The position numbers and the translations under genes are program-made. The notes under the pieces are model-generated. The model had not been told where the DNA came from. It did no database searches and worked only from the letters and a program-made list of their open reading frames with translations. DNA of 64,000 nucleotides, taken from positions 124,001 to 188,000 of the forward strand of contig NZ_NEGH01000009.1 of NCBI RefSeq assembly GCF_002135375.1, in the 5' to 3' direction. This DNA is from Acinetobacter sp. ANC 4558 (lineage in GTDB: Bacteria > Pseudomonadota > Gammaproteobacteria > Pseudomonadales > Moraxellaceae). Below are positions 54,134 through 62,683 of the stretch, piece by piece (the stretch's first letter is position 1; the number at the start of each line of letters is the position of its first letter).

Positions 54134-54886
54134 TTATTTTTCAAGTTTTAAATATGATTCTTGCCCATGAGATCGGATGTAATCCGCTTTTGCTTTAGCA
54201 TCCATTTCGCTACGCTTTAATCCTGTATTTGGATTGCCATGCCCCCCAAAACCACCTCCATTACCTTGACCGCCTTTCAAGATTTGGTCTTTAAATTGAT
54301 AGCCATCAACAAGCAAGTTAAGTGCTTCATCAAAGTCAGCTAATTCACCAGGACGTGCACGCGAGAAAATTTGTTGGCCATTGTTGTCGTAAGCAACCAC
54401 TTTGCCGTTTTCAACTTTGAAGTTACGTCCGAACTGCGCTTGAATCATGTCGGCTGGTACCGAGATTTTGTCTTTGATCATTTGTGATCGAGCAAAACCA
54501 CCACCGATAAGTTCGCCGTGTAACTGATTTTGAAGATCATCACGCTGTTGCACGATCGGAGCATATTTTTCTTCTACTGCTTTAATCGCTTCGGCTTTGA
54601 CTTTTTCGACTTCACCTGCATCAACAAGCTCTTTATCATCGTAATTTTTAACTGTGGCCAACGCCTTTTTAGCAGCAGCTGGATCATCAATTCCATCAAA
54701 CGCTTTTAAAGCGGTTTCAGCTTTTTCTTTGCCTTCACGTGTGGTCTTCAATTCGCCATTCAATCGAGAGATTGTTGCGACCGTTTGCGGTGCATCAAAT
54801 GCGACTTCGCTACCATCGTCATGCACATAGACAGGCTTTCCATCTTGAAGAACGACATTGCCGTTTTCATCTAATTTGAGTTTCAT
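54134..54886 (-). CDS. Capsid scaffolding-type protein
   Basis: A 250-residue, helical, charged protein directly before the capsid gene. A central coiled-coil (AEAIKAVEEKYAPIVQQRDD) is flanked by a conserved N-terminal MKLKLDENGNVVLQDGKPVY and a glycine-rich C-terminal part (GGQGNGGGFGGHGNPNTG). This matches phage scaffold proteins of the DUF6651-like type. It directs capsid assembly and is expected to be lost from mature heads. Confidence 0.75.
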   Translation of the reverse strand: MKLKLDENGNVVLQDGKPVYVHDDGSEVAFDAPQTVATISRLNGELKTTREGKEKAETALKAFDGIDDPAAAKKALATVKNYDDKELVDAGEVEKVKAEAIKAVEEKYAPIVQQRDDLQNQLHGELIGGGFARSQMIKDKISVPADMIQAQFGRNFKVENGKVVAYDNNGQQIFSRARPGELADFDEALNLLVDGYQFKDQILKGGQGNGGGFGGHGNPNTGLKRSEMDAKAKADYIRSHGQESYLKLEK

Positions 54887-54921
54887 AAGTCCTTTGACCT
54901 TTTTGGTAAATTACAGGCATT

Positions 54922-54944
54922 AAAAAAGCACCTCGGAAGGTGCT
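54922..54944 (-). terminator. Intrinsic terminator after the Acb2-like gene
   Basis: Stem AGCACCT/AGGTGCT with a CGGA loop, followed by T tract on the minus strand. It separates the Acb2-like gene from the scaffold gene. Confidence 0.8.
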
Positions 54945-54962
54945 GTGATTTGGATTGTTTAT

Positions 54963-55304
54963 TTAAAATGTTGTAGGTTGTGCAACGGCGCGCACGAGAT
55001 ACATTAAGCCAGTTTGAAATTCAGTTTTTGCCATAGCAGCAAAACGCTCAGGGGTAGCATCTTCTAATCGTTTTAGTGTTTCAGGGTCTAATGGGTTAAC
55101 TGCTGTATTTTGTGAAGGCTTAAAATCTTCCTGACCATACAATGCCTTCATACGCTGCTTATGCACATGTGTCTGTACTTTAAGAATCACTGCATCAATT
55201 TGTGGACCAAGTTCTTTGATCTCATTCATTAATGCAATTTCGTCAGCATTAAGCTCACGATAACCTGTAATTTTACGATGTTGGTTTTCCATTTCTTTAC
55301 TCAC
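54963..55304 (-). CDS. Acb2/Tad1-hairpin-like protein (putative anti-CBASS sponge)
   Basis: A 113-residue helical protein. The N-terminus ENQHRKITGYRELNADEI and the C-terminus AKTEFQTGLMYLVRAVAQPTTF carry the signature pattern of the Acb2/Tad1 hairpin group (HRKI-x-GYREL and QxGLMxLxRAVAQP). Acb2 of other phages forms hexamers that bind cyclic di- and trinucleotides, so blocking CBASS defence. Here the linker between the helices is longer (about residues 45-85). No structural role is evident, though it lies in the head module. Family call is from memory. Confidence 0.72.
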   Translation of the reverse strand: MSKEMENQHRKITGYRELNADEIALMNEIKELGPQIDAVILKVQTHVHKQRMKALYGQEDFKPSQNTAVNPLDPETLKRLEDATPERFAAMAKTEFQTGLMYLVRAVAQPTTF

Positions 55305-55324
55305 AAAAAAGAGCCTACTGGCTC
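55305..55324 (-). terminator. Intrinsic terminator before the Acb2-like gene
   Basis: Stem GAGCC/GGCTC with a 4-nt loop, followed on the minus strand by TTTTTT. It falls between the 69-aa gene and the Acb2-like gene, so this gene is bracketed by terminators. Confidence 0.7.
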
Positions 55325-55342
55325 CGTGGTTTATTCAATAAG

Positions 55343-55552
55343 TTACTGCTCTAATCGTGGTTCATCTTCAAAACGAACGCCGTGTGCTCCCCATGCATCA
55401 AAAGTGACTGTGACTTTTGGTGGCATGCCTGAATGACTCTCAAGCACCACAGATGTCTGTCCTTGCAATAGTTCGCCTGTTTGCTCATCGTGTAGAGCCA
55501 ACCCATTACCAATACGCTTAACGACCAGTGGTCGAGTTTTAACTTTTGTCAT
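55343..55552 (-). CDS. Small phage protein, 69 aa
   Basis: Begins MTKVKTRPLVVKRIGNGLALHDE. It is a small beta-rich soluble protein ending RFEDEPRLEQ. It starts with an ATGA overlap of the preceding 51-aa gene. No family recognised; it may be a head-decoration or small regulatory protein. Confidence 0.55.
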   Translation of the reverse strand: MTKVKTRPLVVKRIGNGLALHDEQTGELLQGQTSVVLESHSGMPPKVTVTFDAWGAHGVRFEDEPRLEQ

Positions 55553-55704
55553 AACACCACTGCCTTTCGTCTCTCTTGCCCTAAGCTAAGCAACATCATT
55601 TGACGGCGCAGCGCATTCGCTCGAAATGGTGGAAGAATTAGATCCATGCTTAATATGTAGCTAATCTCATTAATATCTAAAACAGATGTGGTTAATTTAA
55701 TCAT
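55549..55704 (-). CDS. Small phage protein, 51 aa
   Basis: Not obvious by length, but its start (55704) overlaps the stop codon of the preceding gene and its stop overlaps the next start by 4 nt, so three genes are tiled without gaps. MIKLTTSVLDINEISYILSM then a basic end (QERRKAVVL). No family recognised. Confidence 0.55.
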   Translation of the reverse strand: MIKLTTSVLDINEISYILSMDLILPPFRANALRRQMMLLSLGQERRKAVVL

Positions 55705-55999
55705 TCGTTTCAAAGCTCCGTATTTCTATCGTATACAAGTCATTAAAATATCTTGATATTAAAAAATCCTTAGCTTTAGATTCTCTCTGAAAGTCTAAAT
55801 CTAACTTTCTACATTGATCTTTGAATACTTGAAACTCTTCATCTGAATGATGAGAGCCCAATTCATGTGGTGCATTTTTTAAATATGTTTGGGCGAGTTC
55901 TAATACCTTAAGAGCTTTACATTCATCTTGTGTTCGATAAAACGCATGAAATCCTTCCTCATATTGCTCATAGGTTCCAACTTCATAAATTTTTATCAC
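55697..55999 (-). CDS. Hypothetical phage protein, 100 aa
   Basis: Soluble, acidic, with helices KALKVLELAQTYLKNAPHEL and DDLY-like segments. No domain recognised. Overlaps the MuF-type gene's stop by 4 nt and the following 51-aa start by 8 nt. Confidence 0.55.
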   Translation of the reverse strand: MIKIYEVGTYEQYEEGFHAFYRTQDECKALKVLELAQTYLKNAPHELGSHHSDEEFQVFKDQCRKLDLDFQRESKAKDFLISRYFNDLYTIEIRSFETND

Positions 56000-57072
56000 A
56001 ACCCCAACCCCTTAAATGTTTGCTTGTCCAGTGCTTCCAACTCCTTAAGCGTATAAAGCTTACCTTCAGGATCTAGAAACTTTTCAATTGTGTAATCGCC
56101 GTTTTTATAAAGCTCAAACCGCTTTTTACCCAACCATTCACGCTGAAAGCTTTCATCCTGCACAGCAAACCATTCCTTAAAATCAGTATTGGCACTGACT
56201 TGACCAGCATCACCTGGTTTAATCACATAAGGGCGTTTTCCTACGAACTTTTCATCTTCATTTTCAACATATGGAACATAGACCGTTCGATTCCGTGGAT
56301 GTACTGGAAACTGCGGACGACTCGGATCATCAATGTCATAGACCTTGCCGTCTTCAGATGCACAAAACTTACATGTTCTTCCGTCCAGTGTGGCTGATAC
56401 TTTGAGCTTTTTAACGCCTAATGCCCGATAGGTTTCATCATACGCGGTATTACTCACATGACTTCGCGCTGTTCGAACAACCATATCAATCGATTGCCGA
56501 GACTGGTTTAAAATTCCATCCTCATACTTCAGCTTAGAAGTCCCCTTGATTCGCTGGGTAATCTGCTGATTCGTTTGCCCTTGGGAAATCCCATCACGTA
56601 TCGCATATTCAACACGGCGACGTGTATTTTCAGCCATATCTGTGAACATCTGGTCAATCAATGCCCCACCAGAAAATGGCTTTTTACATGCCTGATTAAA
56701 TATTTTTTCGCCCTGAGGTTCTTTGATTTTCTTTCCTAAGATTTTAGCTTGGTAATTTGCTTCATAAACAGATAAAGCAACACCAGACACCGCAAATGAT
56801 TCAGGCAACGCCGTGACAATCGCATCTTGCCAATCATCCAAAATACGCTTAACTTCCTTGAGTTTTACTGTTGTATATCTTGCTCCTGATAGCGCCGTCT
56901 TTTCTGATTCACTTAATTCATCAAGCAAATCACGAAGCTGTGAAACCATTGCATTCGATTCACGGTTGAACTGTTTTAAGATTTCCATGACTTCATGAGA
57001 TGAAAGCCGATACAGGTAAGCTTGGTGACGAATAATTGAATCTAATAATGAATCATCTTTATTCTTGGCCAT
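55996..57072 (-). CDS. MuF-type (SPP1 gp7-like) head morphogenesis protein
   Basis: A 358-residue minor head protein placed right after the portal. The conserved C-terminal module has SATLDGRTCKFCASEDGKVY (a Cys-x-x-Cys pair) and FPVHPRNRTVYVPYV, the signature of this family, near residues 225-265. A helical N-terminal part of about 200 residues binds portal or DNA. The start at 57072 has AGGTGA about 6 nt upstream; an ATG three codons earlier overlaps the portal stop. Confidence 0.85.
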   Translation of the reverse strand: MAKNKDDSLLDSIIRHQAYLYRLSSHEVMEILKQFNRESNAMVSQLRDLLDELSESEKTALSGARYTTVKLKEVKRILDDWQDAIVTALPESFAVSGVALSVYEANYQAKILGKKIKEPQGEKIFNQACKKPFSGGALIDQMFTDMAENTRRRVEYAIRDGISQGQTNQQITQRIKGTSKLKYEDGILNQSRQSIDMVVRTARSHVSNTAYDETYRALGVKKLKVSATLDGRTCKFCASEDGKVYDIDDPSRPQFPVHPRNRTVYVPYVENEDEKFVGKRPYVIKPGDAGQVSANTDFKEWFAVQDESFQREWLGKKRFELYKNGDYTIEKFLDPEGKLYTLKELEALDKQTFKGLGL

Positions 57073-57073
57073 A

Positions 57074-58522
57074 TCATTCACCTGTTAAATCAAGCTTTCC
57101 TTCACGCTCAGTTTCTAAGTTCAATTTTTCTTCTTCATAGGTCTGTTTCGGGAACATGCCAGACTGGTTATATTCCCACCATGATTTAAATGAACTATGA
57201 CCTTGTACGGCGCTTTCAAAGAGCTGTCGGGAGAGATCAGCCAGATAACCTTGCTTACTGAATTCTTGGCTGATTTCAAAGATAGAATCATCCTTGGTCA
57301 GTACATCCACATTCGGCATGACAAACTTGGCACACCAACGTAATGCAACCGATATAGCTTCGTTAGTATTCACCACACATAAAGACAAGACTGAATGTTG
57401 AATGGCGTCATCATTATCTGCCTCAGTTGCGGTCTTACTGGCTGAACCTTTCTCAACTAAGCGTGCACCCATTTCTTTCATCTGCTGCCATTTATCTTTC
57501 ATGGCTTCACGCGAAAGTGTATTGGGTTGAACTTGTGCAATGCCTAATGTTCCATTCATGGGTATTGGCATCAATGTCTTAGAGCCTACATAAACACCGT
57601 TGTTTCGCGCCTCTTTAAACCATGCCCAATCCACGCCAGTAACATAATATTGAGGCTGTCCCATGTAATACGCTGATTCCTGAAAGTCAGCACTATCACG
57701 GTAATGCGCAAGATTCAGGTCTGTAAGTTCAAGTAATGGCGCATTGTCAATTTGTGCTGAGTTATCAACCGCACCGACAAAGGTAAATGGGATATAACTC
57801 CATGTATCGCCGTTATAATCTGTTGGGATTTTACGACCATTGCCAGTCCAAATCCCTTTATCAGACTTGGTATACACCTCAATGGTATAAACAAACTCAC
57901 CTAATCCAACATCTTCTAAACGTAACACGCGATACTGCTGTTTTGATTCTATGCTGAAACCATCTTGACCACGCTCAGAGACACTTTCACTAATGACAAC
58001 CAAATTGAGTTTTGTTTGATTGCCAATGGTAATCGTATCCCAATTAATCACAGCTTTTGCACTAAGCAAATGAATCATGGGATAGGCTTGTCTGATCTTT
58101 TCCTCAGCACGATTGCGTGATGGTCCAACATCAGGGAAATCAACATATAGCGCACAGCGATAATGCTTCAACACATGACGTATCGTGGATTGTGAAAGTT
58201 GATACAGACTGACACCTGAACCATTGGCATTACGCTCTAAATGTTCCAATTCAGTCGGATATTTAAACGTCGGATCGGTGGCAAAGGCTGCACCAACCAA
58301 ACTGCCTAAGGTTTTACCTGTCACGCCGTAAAAGACTGCACGTTGAAGATATGAATCATAAAAGCCCCGTGCTTCCGCACTTGTATCTTGTGGATTATTG
58401 CGAGGTAAATAACTTTCTCTTTTGTCTTTAACAGCTTTCTGCCCTTTACAGACATCATCGACTTGTTCCCACAACAAGAGATTTTTTACATATTCAGGAT
58501 GTTTAAAAGTGACATCACTCAT
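57074..58522 (-). CDS. Portal protein (DUF4055 type)
   Basis: The ring at the head vertex through which DNA enters and leaves, 482 residues. Hallmarks are HPEYVKNLLLWEQVDDVCKG, RAVFYGVTGKTLGSLVGAAF and LLSAKAVINWDTI, as in DUF4055 portals. Its start overlaps the terminase stop by 4 nt. Full length. Confidence 0.85.
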   Translation of the reverse strand: MSDVTFKHPEYVKNLLLWEQVDDVCKGQKAVKDKRESYLPRNNPQDTSAEARGFYDSYLQRAVFYGVTGKTLGSLVGAAFATDPTFKYPTELEHLERNANGSGVSLYQLSQSTIRHVLKHYRCALYVDFPDVGPSRNRAEEKIRQAYPMIHLLSAKAVINWDTITIGNQTKLNLVVISESVSERGQDGFSIESKQQYRVLRLEDVGLGEFVYTIEVYTKSDKGIWTGNGRKIPTDYNGDTWSYIPFTFVGAVDNSAQIDNAPLLELTDLNLAHYRDSADFQESAYYMGQPQYYVTGVDWAWFKEARNNGVYVGSKTLMPIPMNGTLGIAQVQPNTLSREAMKDKWQQMKEMGARLVEKGSASKTATEADNDDAIQHSVLSLCVVNTNEAISVALRWCAKFVMPNVDVLTKDDSIFEISQEFSKQGYLADLSRQLFESAVQGHSSFKSWWEYNQSGMFPKQTYEEEKLNLETEREGKLDLTGE

Positions 58523-59946
58523 CGAGCAAACCCCATTGTTGGAAAGAACGGCGTAAAGCCTTCATATAAATCATTAAAAGCATCAGAAGCCGCATCCACT
58601 TGGTCTTTATATTTACCATTTGGAAAGTTTCTCAGCTCATCCTTAAATTCTTTGTTCCAATCACCACGAAGCATTCGAACATTGCCTACATTGACCTGTG
58701 CTGCGAATGGCTGTGCACGTGTGACCTTATCGCCTGATACAGGCAGGGCAACAACGTTGTAACCAGCCAAGAGCTTAGTAAATGATTTGACTTGTGATTT
58801 CCCTGCTTGACCAGGATCTTGTGGTAATCGCACCGTGACAGAGGTTCCGTCTAAATCCGCAGTACTTTTAATACGTTTATTCACATTCTCGGGACCAAGC
58901 TGTTCACGCTCTATACCAAAGATATAAGTGAATCCATCACTGGCACTTGCCATACCAACACCTGCGGTATAAGCACCCTCACCTTCTGAACTGGCTAAAT
59001 CCCATGCACGGGTCTTTTTAACAATCCCTACCGGTAATGCATCTACAATTTCAATTTCATCAGGCTTAAAAAAACCACCTGCTGGTGGTGCTGGACGCTG
59101 TCTGTATTGCCCTGCAAAAACATACGGCGCAGCTTTTTCCATTAGTGTGAGTTTTTGTATATTATGCTTGGCTGGCCAGAGTGCTGAGCCATCTTCTTGA
59201 ATCGCAGATAAGCAAATATGCTCCCATACTTCGCCATTTCCCCCTGCAACAGCTACGCCGTCCTTTCTATCACCTAACAACCATCCTGCTAAGTCTTCCT
59301 CATGCAAACGCTGCATAATGACAATGATTGGGGTATCTGGTGAATTGGTACGAGATTCAAGTGTATTTTGGAACCAATCAATCACACCTTCACGAATAGT
59401 TTTAGATGATGCCTCATCTGCCTTGTGTGGGTCATCGATAATGATGCATCCACCAAAACCTTGTCGCATCTTACCGGCACCAAAACCTGTAATGGTACCG
59501 CCAGTACCTGTGGCATAGCACACTCCACCTGCCGCCGTGCGCCAGTTATCTTTGGCTTTACTGTCATCACGTAACTTTAGATCGGGAAAGACTTTTAAAT
59601 AAGCTTCTTCTTGTACTAAGTTGCGAGTCTGGAATGCATTGTTTGCAGCAAGCATAGCTGAGTAGCTGATATGAATAAACTCGCAGTCTGGATTTTTACC
59701 CAATGCCCAAGCCATAAAATTAATCACGGCGATTTCAGTTTTAGAATAACGTGGCGGAATATTAATAATCAGTCGTTTAATTTCGCCGTTATACACTTTC
59801 ATCAAAGCATCACACACTTCACGATGATGCCAGTTATGCATCCATTTATAGCCACGACGTTCTTTGAACATATAGCGTGTGAAAAAATATAAATCTTCTT
59901 TAGCTTCAATTTCAATTGCCAAGTCACGTGCAGGGTCAGTAGTCAT
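58519..59946 (-). CDS. Terminase large subunit
   Basis: Packaging motor of 475 residues. ATPase: Walker A-like NIPPRYSKTE (63-71), Walker B GCIIIDDPHK (167-173, catalytic acidic residues) and IIVIMQRLHEEDLAG coupling motif (near 208). Nuclease: Asp316 in RAWDLASS and the DAASDAFNDL end, as in the RNase-H-like fold. The start at 59946 is preceded by AGGAGG 6 nt upstream and overlaps the small-terminase stop by 11 nt. The frame extends further upstream, but not with a better start. Confidence 0.93.
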   Translation of the reverse strand: MTTDPARDLAIEIEAKEDLYFFTRYMFKERRGYKWMHNWHHREVCDALMKVYNGEIKRLIINIPPRYSKTEIAVINFMAWALGKNPDCEFIHISYSAMLAANNAFQTRNLVQEEAYLKVFPDLKLRDDSKAKDNWRTAAGGVCYATGTGGTITGFGAGKMRQGFGGCIIIDDPHKADEASSKTIREGVIDWFQNTLESRTNSPDTPIIVIMQRLHEEDLAGWLLGDRKDGVAVAGGNGEVWEHICLSAIQEDGSALWPAKHNIQKLTLMEKAAPYVFAGQYRQRPAPPAGGFFKPDEIEIVDALPVGIVKKTRAWDLASSEGEGAYTAGVGMASASDGFTYIFGIEREQLGPENVNKRIKSTADLDGTSVTVRLPQDPGQAGKSQVKSFTKLLAGYNVVALPVSGDKVTRAQPFAAQVNVGNVRMLRGDWNKEFKDELRNFPNGKYKDQVDAASDAFNDLYEGFTPFFPTMGFAR

Positions 59947-60412
59947 CCACAACCTCCTGCCGAGCTTTGAGATAATCTTCTTTAGGCACAGATACAGCTG
60001 TTTGAATCGATTCAAGTGGTCCACCATCTTTGCCTGTGATTTCTATTTTTTTCTCGTAATGTCCTTTGACTATTTTTTGAATCTGATCAATAAGCTTAAT
60101 TGCCAATACAGTATTACTTTTCTTAGACATTAAGAGATCGCTGAGAATCTGCAATTGAGTGATGTCATTCGCCCCTACAATGTTATGTATAGGTTGAGCT
60201 AAATACTCTTTACGCGCCTCACTAAATAAATCAATAAATTCTTGTGATAAGTCCGCACCTGCAACTTTTGTTGGATCATATGTTTCGACTTGTTGTGGAG
60301 ATACATCAATGTTGAATTTTTCCTTGATGTCCTTTACTACCTCAGTCGGTGTCATAAACTGTGCAAGTGACCGAACAATAAAGACTTTTTCTAGTTTTTT
60401 AAGCCTTGCCAT
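59936..60412 (-). CDS. Terminase small subunit (DUF2280 type)
   Basis: A 158-residue DNA-recognition subunit: MARLKKLEKVFIVRSLAQFM through a helix-turn-helix-like PTEVVKDIKEKFNIDVSPQQ, then an oligomerising helix. DUF2280 small terminases of Acinetobacter-type prophages look like this. It begins packaging by binding the cos or pac site. Confidence 0.82.
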   Translation of the reverse strand: MARLKKLEKVFIVRSLAQFMTPTEVVKDIKEKFNIDVSPQQVETYDPTKVAGADLSQEFIDLFSEARKEYLAQPIHNIVGANDITQLQILSDLLMSKKSNTVLAIKLIDQIQKIVKGHYEKKIEITGKDGGPLESIQTAVSVPKEDYLKARQEVVDDY

Positions 60413-60464
60413 AAACCACCATCCATCAAGGTACATCAAGGAAAGTGAGCAAAAAAATTTGAAA

Positions 60465-61106
60465 CTATCCTATTACACATGTCCCACAACACGCAGATAC
60501 ATTAAAATCAGATACAAACGGCGGATTTTTGGCGATCTCGACTAAGCGTTTTACATTCTCACTCGCTCCCCAACGTCTCACTACGCCGTAGAATTCTTCA
60601 ACATCGTGACCAGCTAAGTAATGTTTAGGTAAGCCCGTCATTTCACTGTAAATCGCTTCACCGTCTTCATCTCGTTCAACGCCGATGTGATACAACTCAT
60701 GTTCGATCAAGGCACAGAAATCATGATCAGTGGCTTGTTCGCAGAATGAAGCATCAACCGTAACCAAGTATTGAGGTACAAAGCCGTACCAATCACGCAT
60801 TTGTTGTTCTTGTCGTGCCTTTTTCCACCCACCTTGGTTAAACATCACCTTTTCACATTGACCCAATACCATGCGTTTCTTAGCCACGGCGGCAGATGAT
60901 GCCCATGCAAAGGCTAAGAACTCTTCATTGTCATGTAAGAGCTCAGCAATATGATCATGATCAGGATTATGTAAGTGACCGCCAACCGTTAAAAAGTTAG
61001 TAACAACCCATTCTTTTAAATCGATTGCAGGAGCCAAACGAATAGCTTCTTCTTCCTCAGCTTGATCAATGAGATCCGTCGGTGGAAATGGTCTGATTTG
61101 GTCCAT
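60465..61106 (-). CDS. Putative phage metallopeptidase (HExxH)
   Basis: A 213-residue protein with a zinc-binding HELYH at residues 136-140, in the context CALIEHELYHIGVERD. A third ligand may be in the following acidic segment (HDVEEFYG). The C-terminus is unusual: CCGTCVIG. It is placed before the small terminase in the late operon. Its target is unknown. I start at 61106, with GGTGAG 7 nt upstream. Confidence 0.7.
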   Translation of the reverse strand: MDQIRPFPPTDLIDQAEEEEAIRLAPAIDLKEWVVTNFLTVGGHLHNPDHDHIAELLHDNEEFLAFAWASSAAVAKKRMVLGQCEKVMFNQGGWKKARQEQQMRDWYGFVPQYLVTVDASFCEQATDHDFCALIEHELYHIGVERDEDGEAIYSEMTGLPKHYLAGHDVEEFYGVVRRWGASENVKRLVEIAKNPPFVSDFNVSACCGTCVIG

Positions 61107-61369
61107 AGTAATTCTCACCAAGATATTATAAATAATTATATTTTGTGCAGATTATGTAGCCATACTTGAATTCACAGGACAATAAAAACTCAGTTAAAGC
61201 AATCTAAATCAATAACTAATATATAGCTGAATTTATTAATGAAATATCATGTCGATATAAACACTCACTACACAACAAATATCCACTCACGACTCCCATA
61301 ATTGCCTTAGTGTAAGTGTCATTAAATCCGTAAGGTGAATACTCCTTCACAAAGTAAAGAAGAATTAAA

Positions 61370-61558
61370 ATGTCAGATTTTAAAAATTTTTCAACTAAAG
61401 CTAGTCATCAAGCATCAAATGTTCAAACTAACGAACAAGTGAAAGAACACGTACCATCTTCCCAACCAAACCCCACCCCGGCAAATACGCCACCACCAAG
61501 CACTGATCAAAAAGATAAAGGAGTTCAACCTAATCAAAATGTGCCTAACAAAAAGTAA
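61370..61558 (+). CDS. Small disordered Pro/Gln/Asn-rich protein, 62 aa
   Basis: The only plus-strand gene inside the late region apart from int and its neighbour. The product, MSDFKNFSTKASHQASNV through PNKK, is polar and proline-rich, probably disordered. It has its own terminator, so it is read as a separate unit, possibly in the lysogen. No family recognised. Confidence 0.55.
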   Translation: MSDFKNFSTKASHQASNVQTNEQVKEHVPSSQPNPTPANTPPPSTDQKDKGVQPNQNVPNKK

Positions 61559-61584
61559 GATATAACTGATTTAATTTAAAGACT

Positions 61585-61622
61585 AATAAAGTTTCACATA
61601 GTGGATGTGAAGCTTTATTTTT
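61585..61622 (+). terminator. Strong terminator after the 62-aa gene
   Basis: 15-bp stem AATAAAGTTTCACAT/ATGTGAAGCTTTATT (one G-T pair) with AGTGG loop. T-rich on both sides, so it may act on both strands. It overlaps the stop region of the nuclease-like gene. Confidence 0.8.
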
Positions 61623-62007
61623 CTACTCTGCTTAATATCTTTTGAATCACATAACCCGAATAAATAGAATCAGGATGGAACCGCTCAATCTTGTAACCCA
61701 TATCTTCAGCAAGATCATACTTATTAAATGAATTCGCTATCTTTTTTCCACCACGGCCTACAGCCCACGGACTACCCACAATCTCAATAAGAAGATTTAG
61801 TTTCACAATATAAAAATCAAAGCGCCAATTTCGAGTTGATTCAAATTGAAATTTTCTGCGATAACCAATGAGATGTTCTTCTAATTCTTGAAATAAGGTT
61901 TCTTCAGCTTCTAAATATTTTTGAGTTGCCTTAGGCAGTGGTCTATTTCTTAGTTTTGGCTTGAGTGGCTTCTTATTGGTTAGGGCTTTGTATTGGTTAA
62001 TTTCCAT
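61615..62007 (-). CDS. PD-(D/E)XK-like phage nuclease
   Basis: A 130-residue basic protein. RNWRFDFYIVKLNLLIEIVG carries the Asp and Glu positions of the nuclease core, followed by VGRGGKKIANSFNKYDLAED and GYKIERFHPD, a pattern seen in small Vsr/DUF559-like endonucleases. The glycine-rich loop after the core is changed from the common GGRH pattern. It could resolve or nick DNA in replication or packaging. Family is likely, activity unproven. Confidence 0.6.
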   Translation of the reverse strand: MEINQYKALTNKKPLKPKLRNRPLPKATQKYLEAEETLFQELEEHLIGYRRKFQFESTRNWRFDFYIVKLNLLIEIVGSPWAVGRGGKKIANSFNKYDLAEDMGYKIERFHPDSIYSGYVIQKILSRVEK

Positions 62008-62020
62008 ATTTCACCCATAA

Positions 62021-62042
62021 AAAATCACCCGAAGGTGATTTT
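62021..62042 (-). terminator. Intrinsic terminator
   Basis: Perfect 9-bp stem AAAATCACC/GGTGATTTT with a CGAA loop. Lies between the two genes on either side. Confidence 0.8.
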
Positions 62043-62050
62043 CATAATTT

Positions 62051-62506
62051 TTAATTCAAAATAGTAAATAGCTTGTTTACTATTGAATAGATTTTCGCTT
62101 TAACTTGCTTATTTAATTTATAGAAATACGCAACCAACCCAATAAATAACAAAGCATAAATAATCAAAATCCACAAATAGTTTATCACCAACATAAATAA
62201 TGAATGATTAAATGCAGCCGCATCAATGTTGAATCCAAAGCTGTTTGCATAACGACTCCCGAAAAGAAATAAACAGTAAATTAAAACAGGAAGTCCTAAC
62301 AGTCCCGTTCCTAAGTTTGCAAATTTTGTTTTTGCATTGAGATTACTAAATTCATTACCACCAAGATACTTTTCAATCTCTACTATTTGACTATTTAGAT
62401 CATCTTTTGAGGTAATTGGAAGACGATACTCATCAATTGCATGATGTAATTTTTTTAATAATTCAGCATTGTCTAAAGATTCACTCAAAATTTGAAAATT
62501 ACTCAT
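62051..62506 (-). CDS. Membrane protein, 151 aa
   Basis: A helical N-terminal half (about 65 residues) and two long hydrophobic segments: GLLGLPVLIYCLFLFG and a second with LWILIIYALLFIGLVAYFY. The C-terminus is basic. No domain recognised. It lies between the nuclease-like gene and the 81-aa pair and may act at the membrane during infection or lysis. Confidence 0.55.
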   Translation of the reverse strand: MSNFQILSESLDNAELLKKLHHAIDEYRLPITSKDDLNSQIVEIEKYLGGNEFSNLNAKTKFANLGTGLLGLPVLIYCLFLFGSRYANSFGFNIDAAAFNHSLFMLVINYLWILIIYALLFIGLVAYFYKLNKQVKAKIYSIVNKLFTILN

Positions 62507-62637
62507 GATACTGTTTCATTTTTACAAAAAAACGCAATGTTATTAGCTGAAGTCAAATTTATCTCATATTTTTACAGAAAAACTACTTTTTAATATTAAT
62601 TTCAGTGGAAAAAATTAGTCTATTTCCTCTAGAGAGG

Positions 62638-62658
62638 AAAAAAACCACCTCAGAGTGG
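62638..62658 (-). terminator. Weak intrinsic terminator
   Basis: Short CCAC/GTGG stem with a CTCAGA loop and TTTTTTT on the minus strand, after the 81-aa gene. Confidence 0.45.
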
Positions 62659-62683
62659 CTTCAATATTTTCTGTAGATATTTT

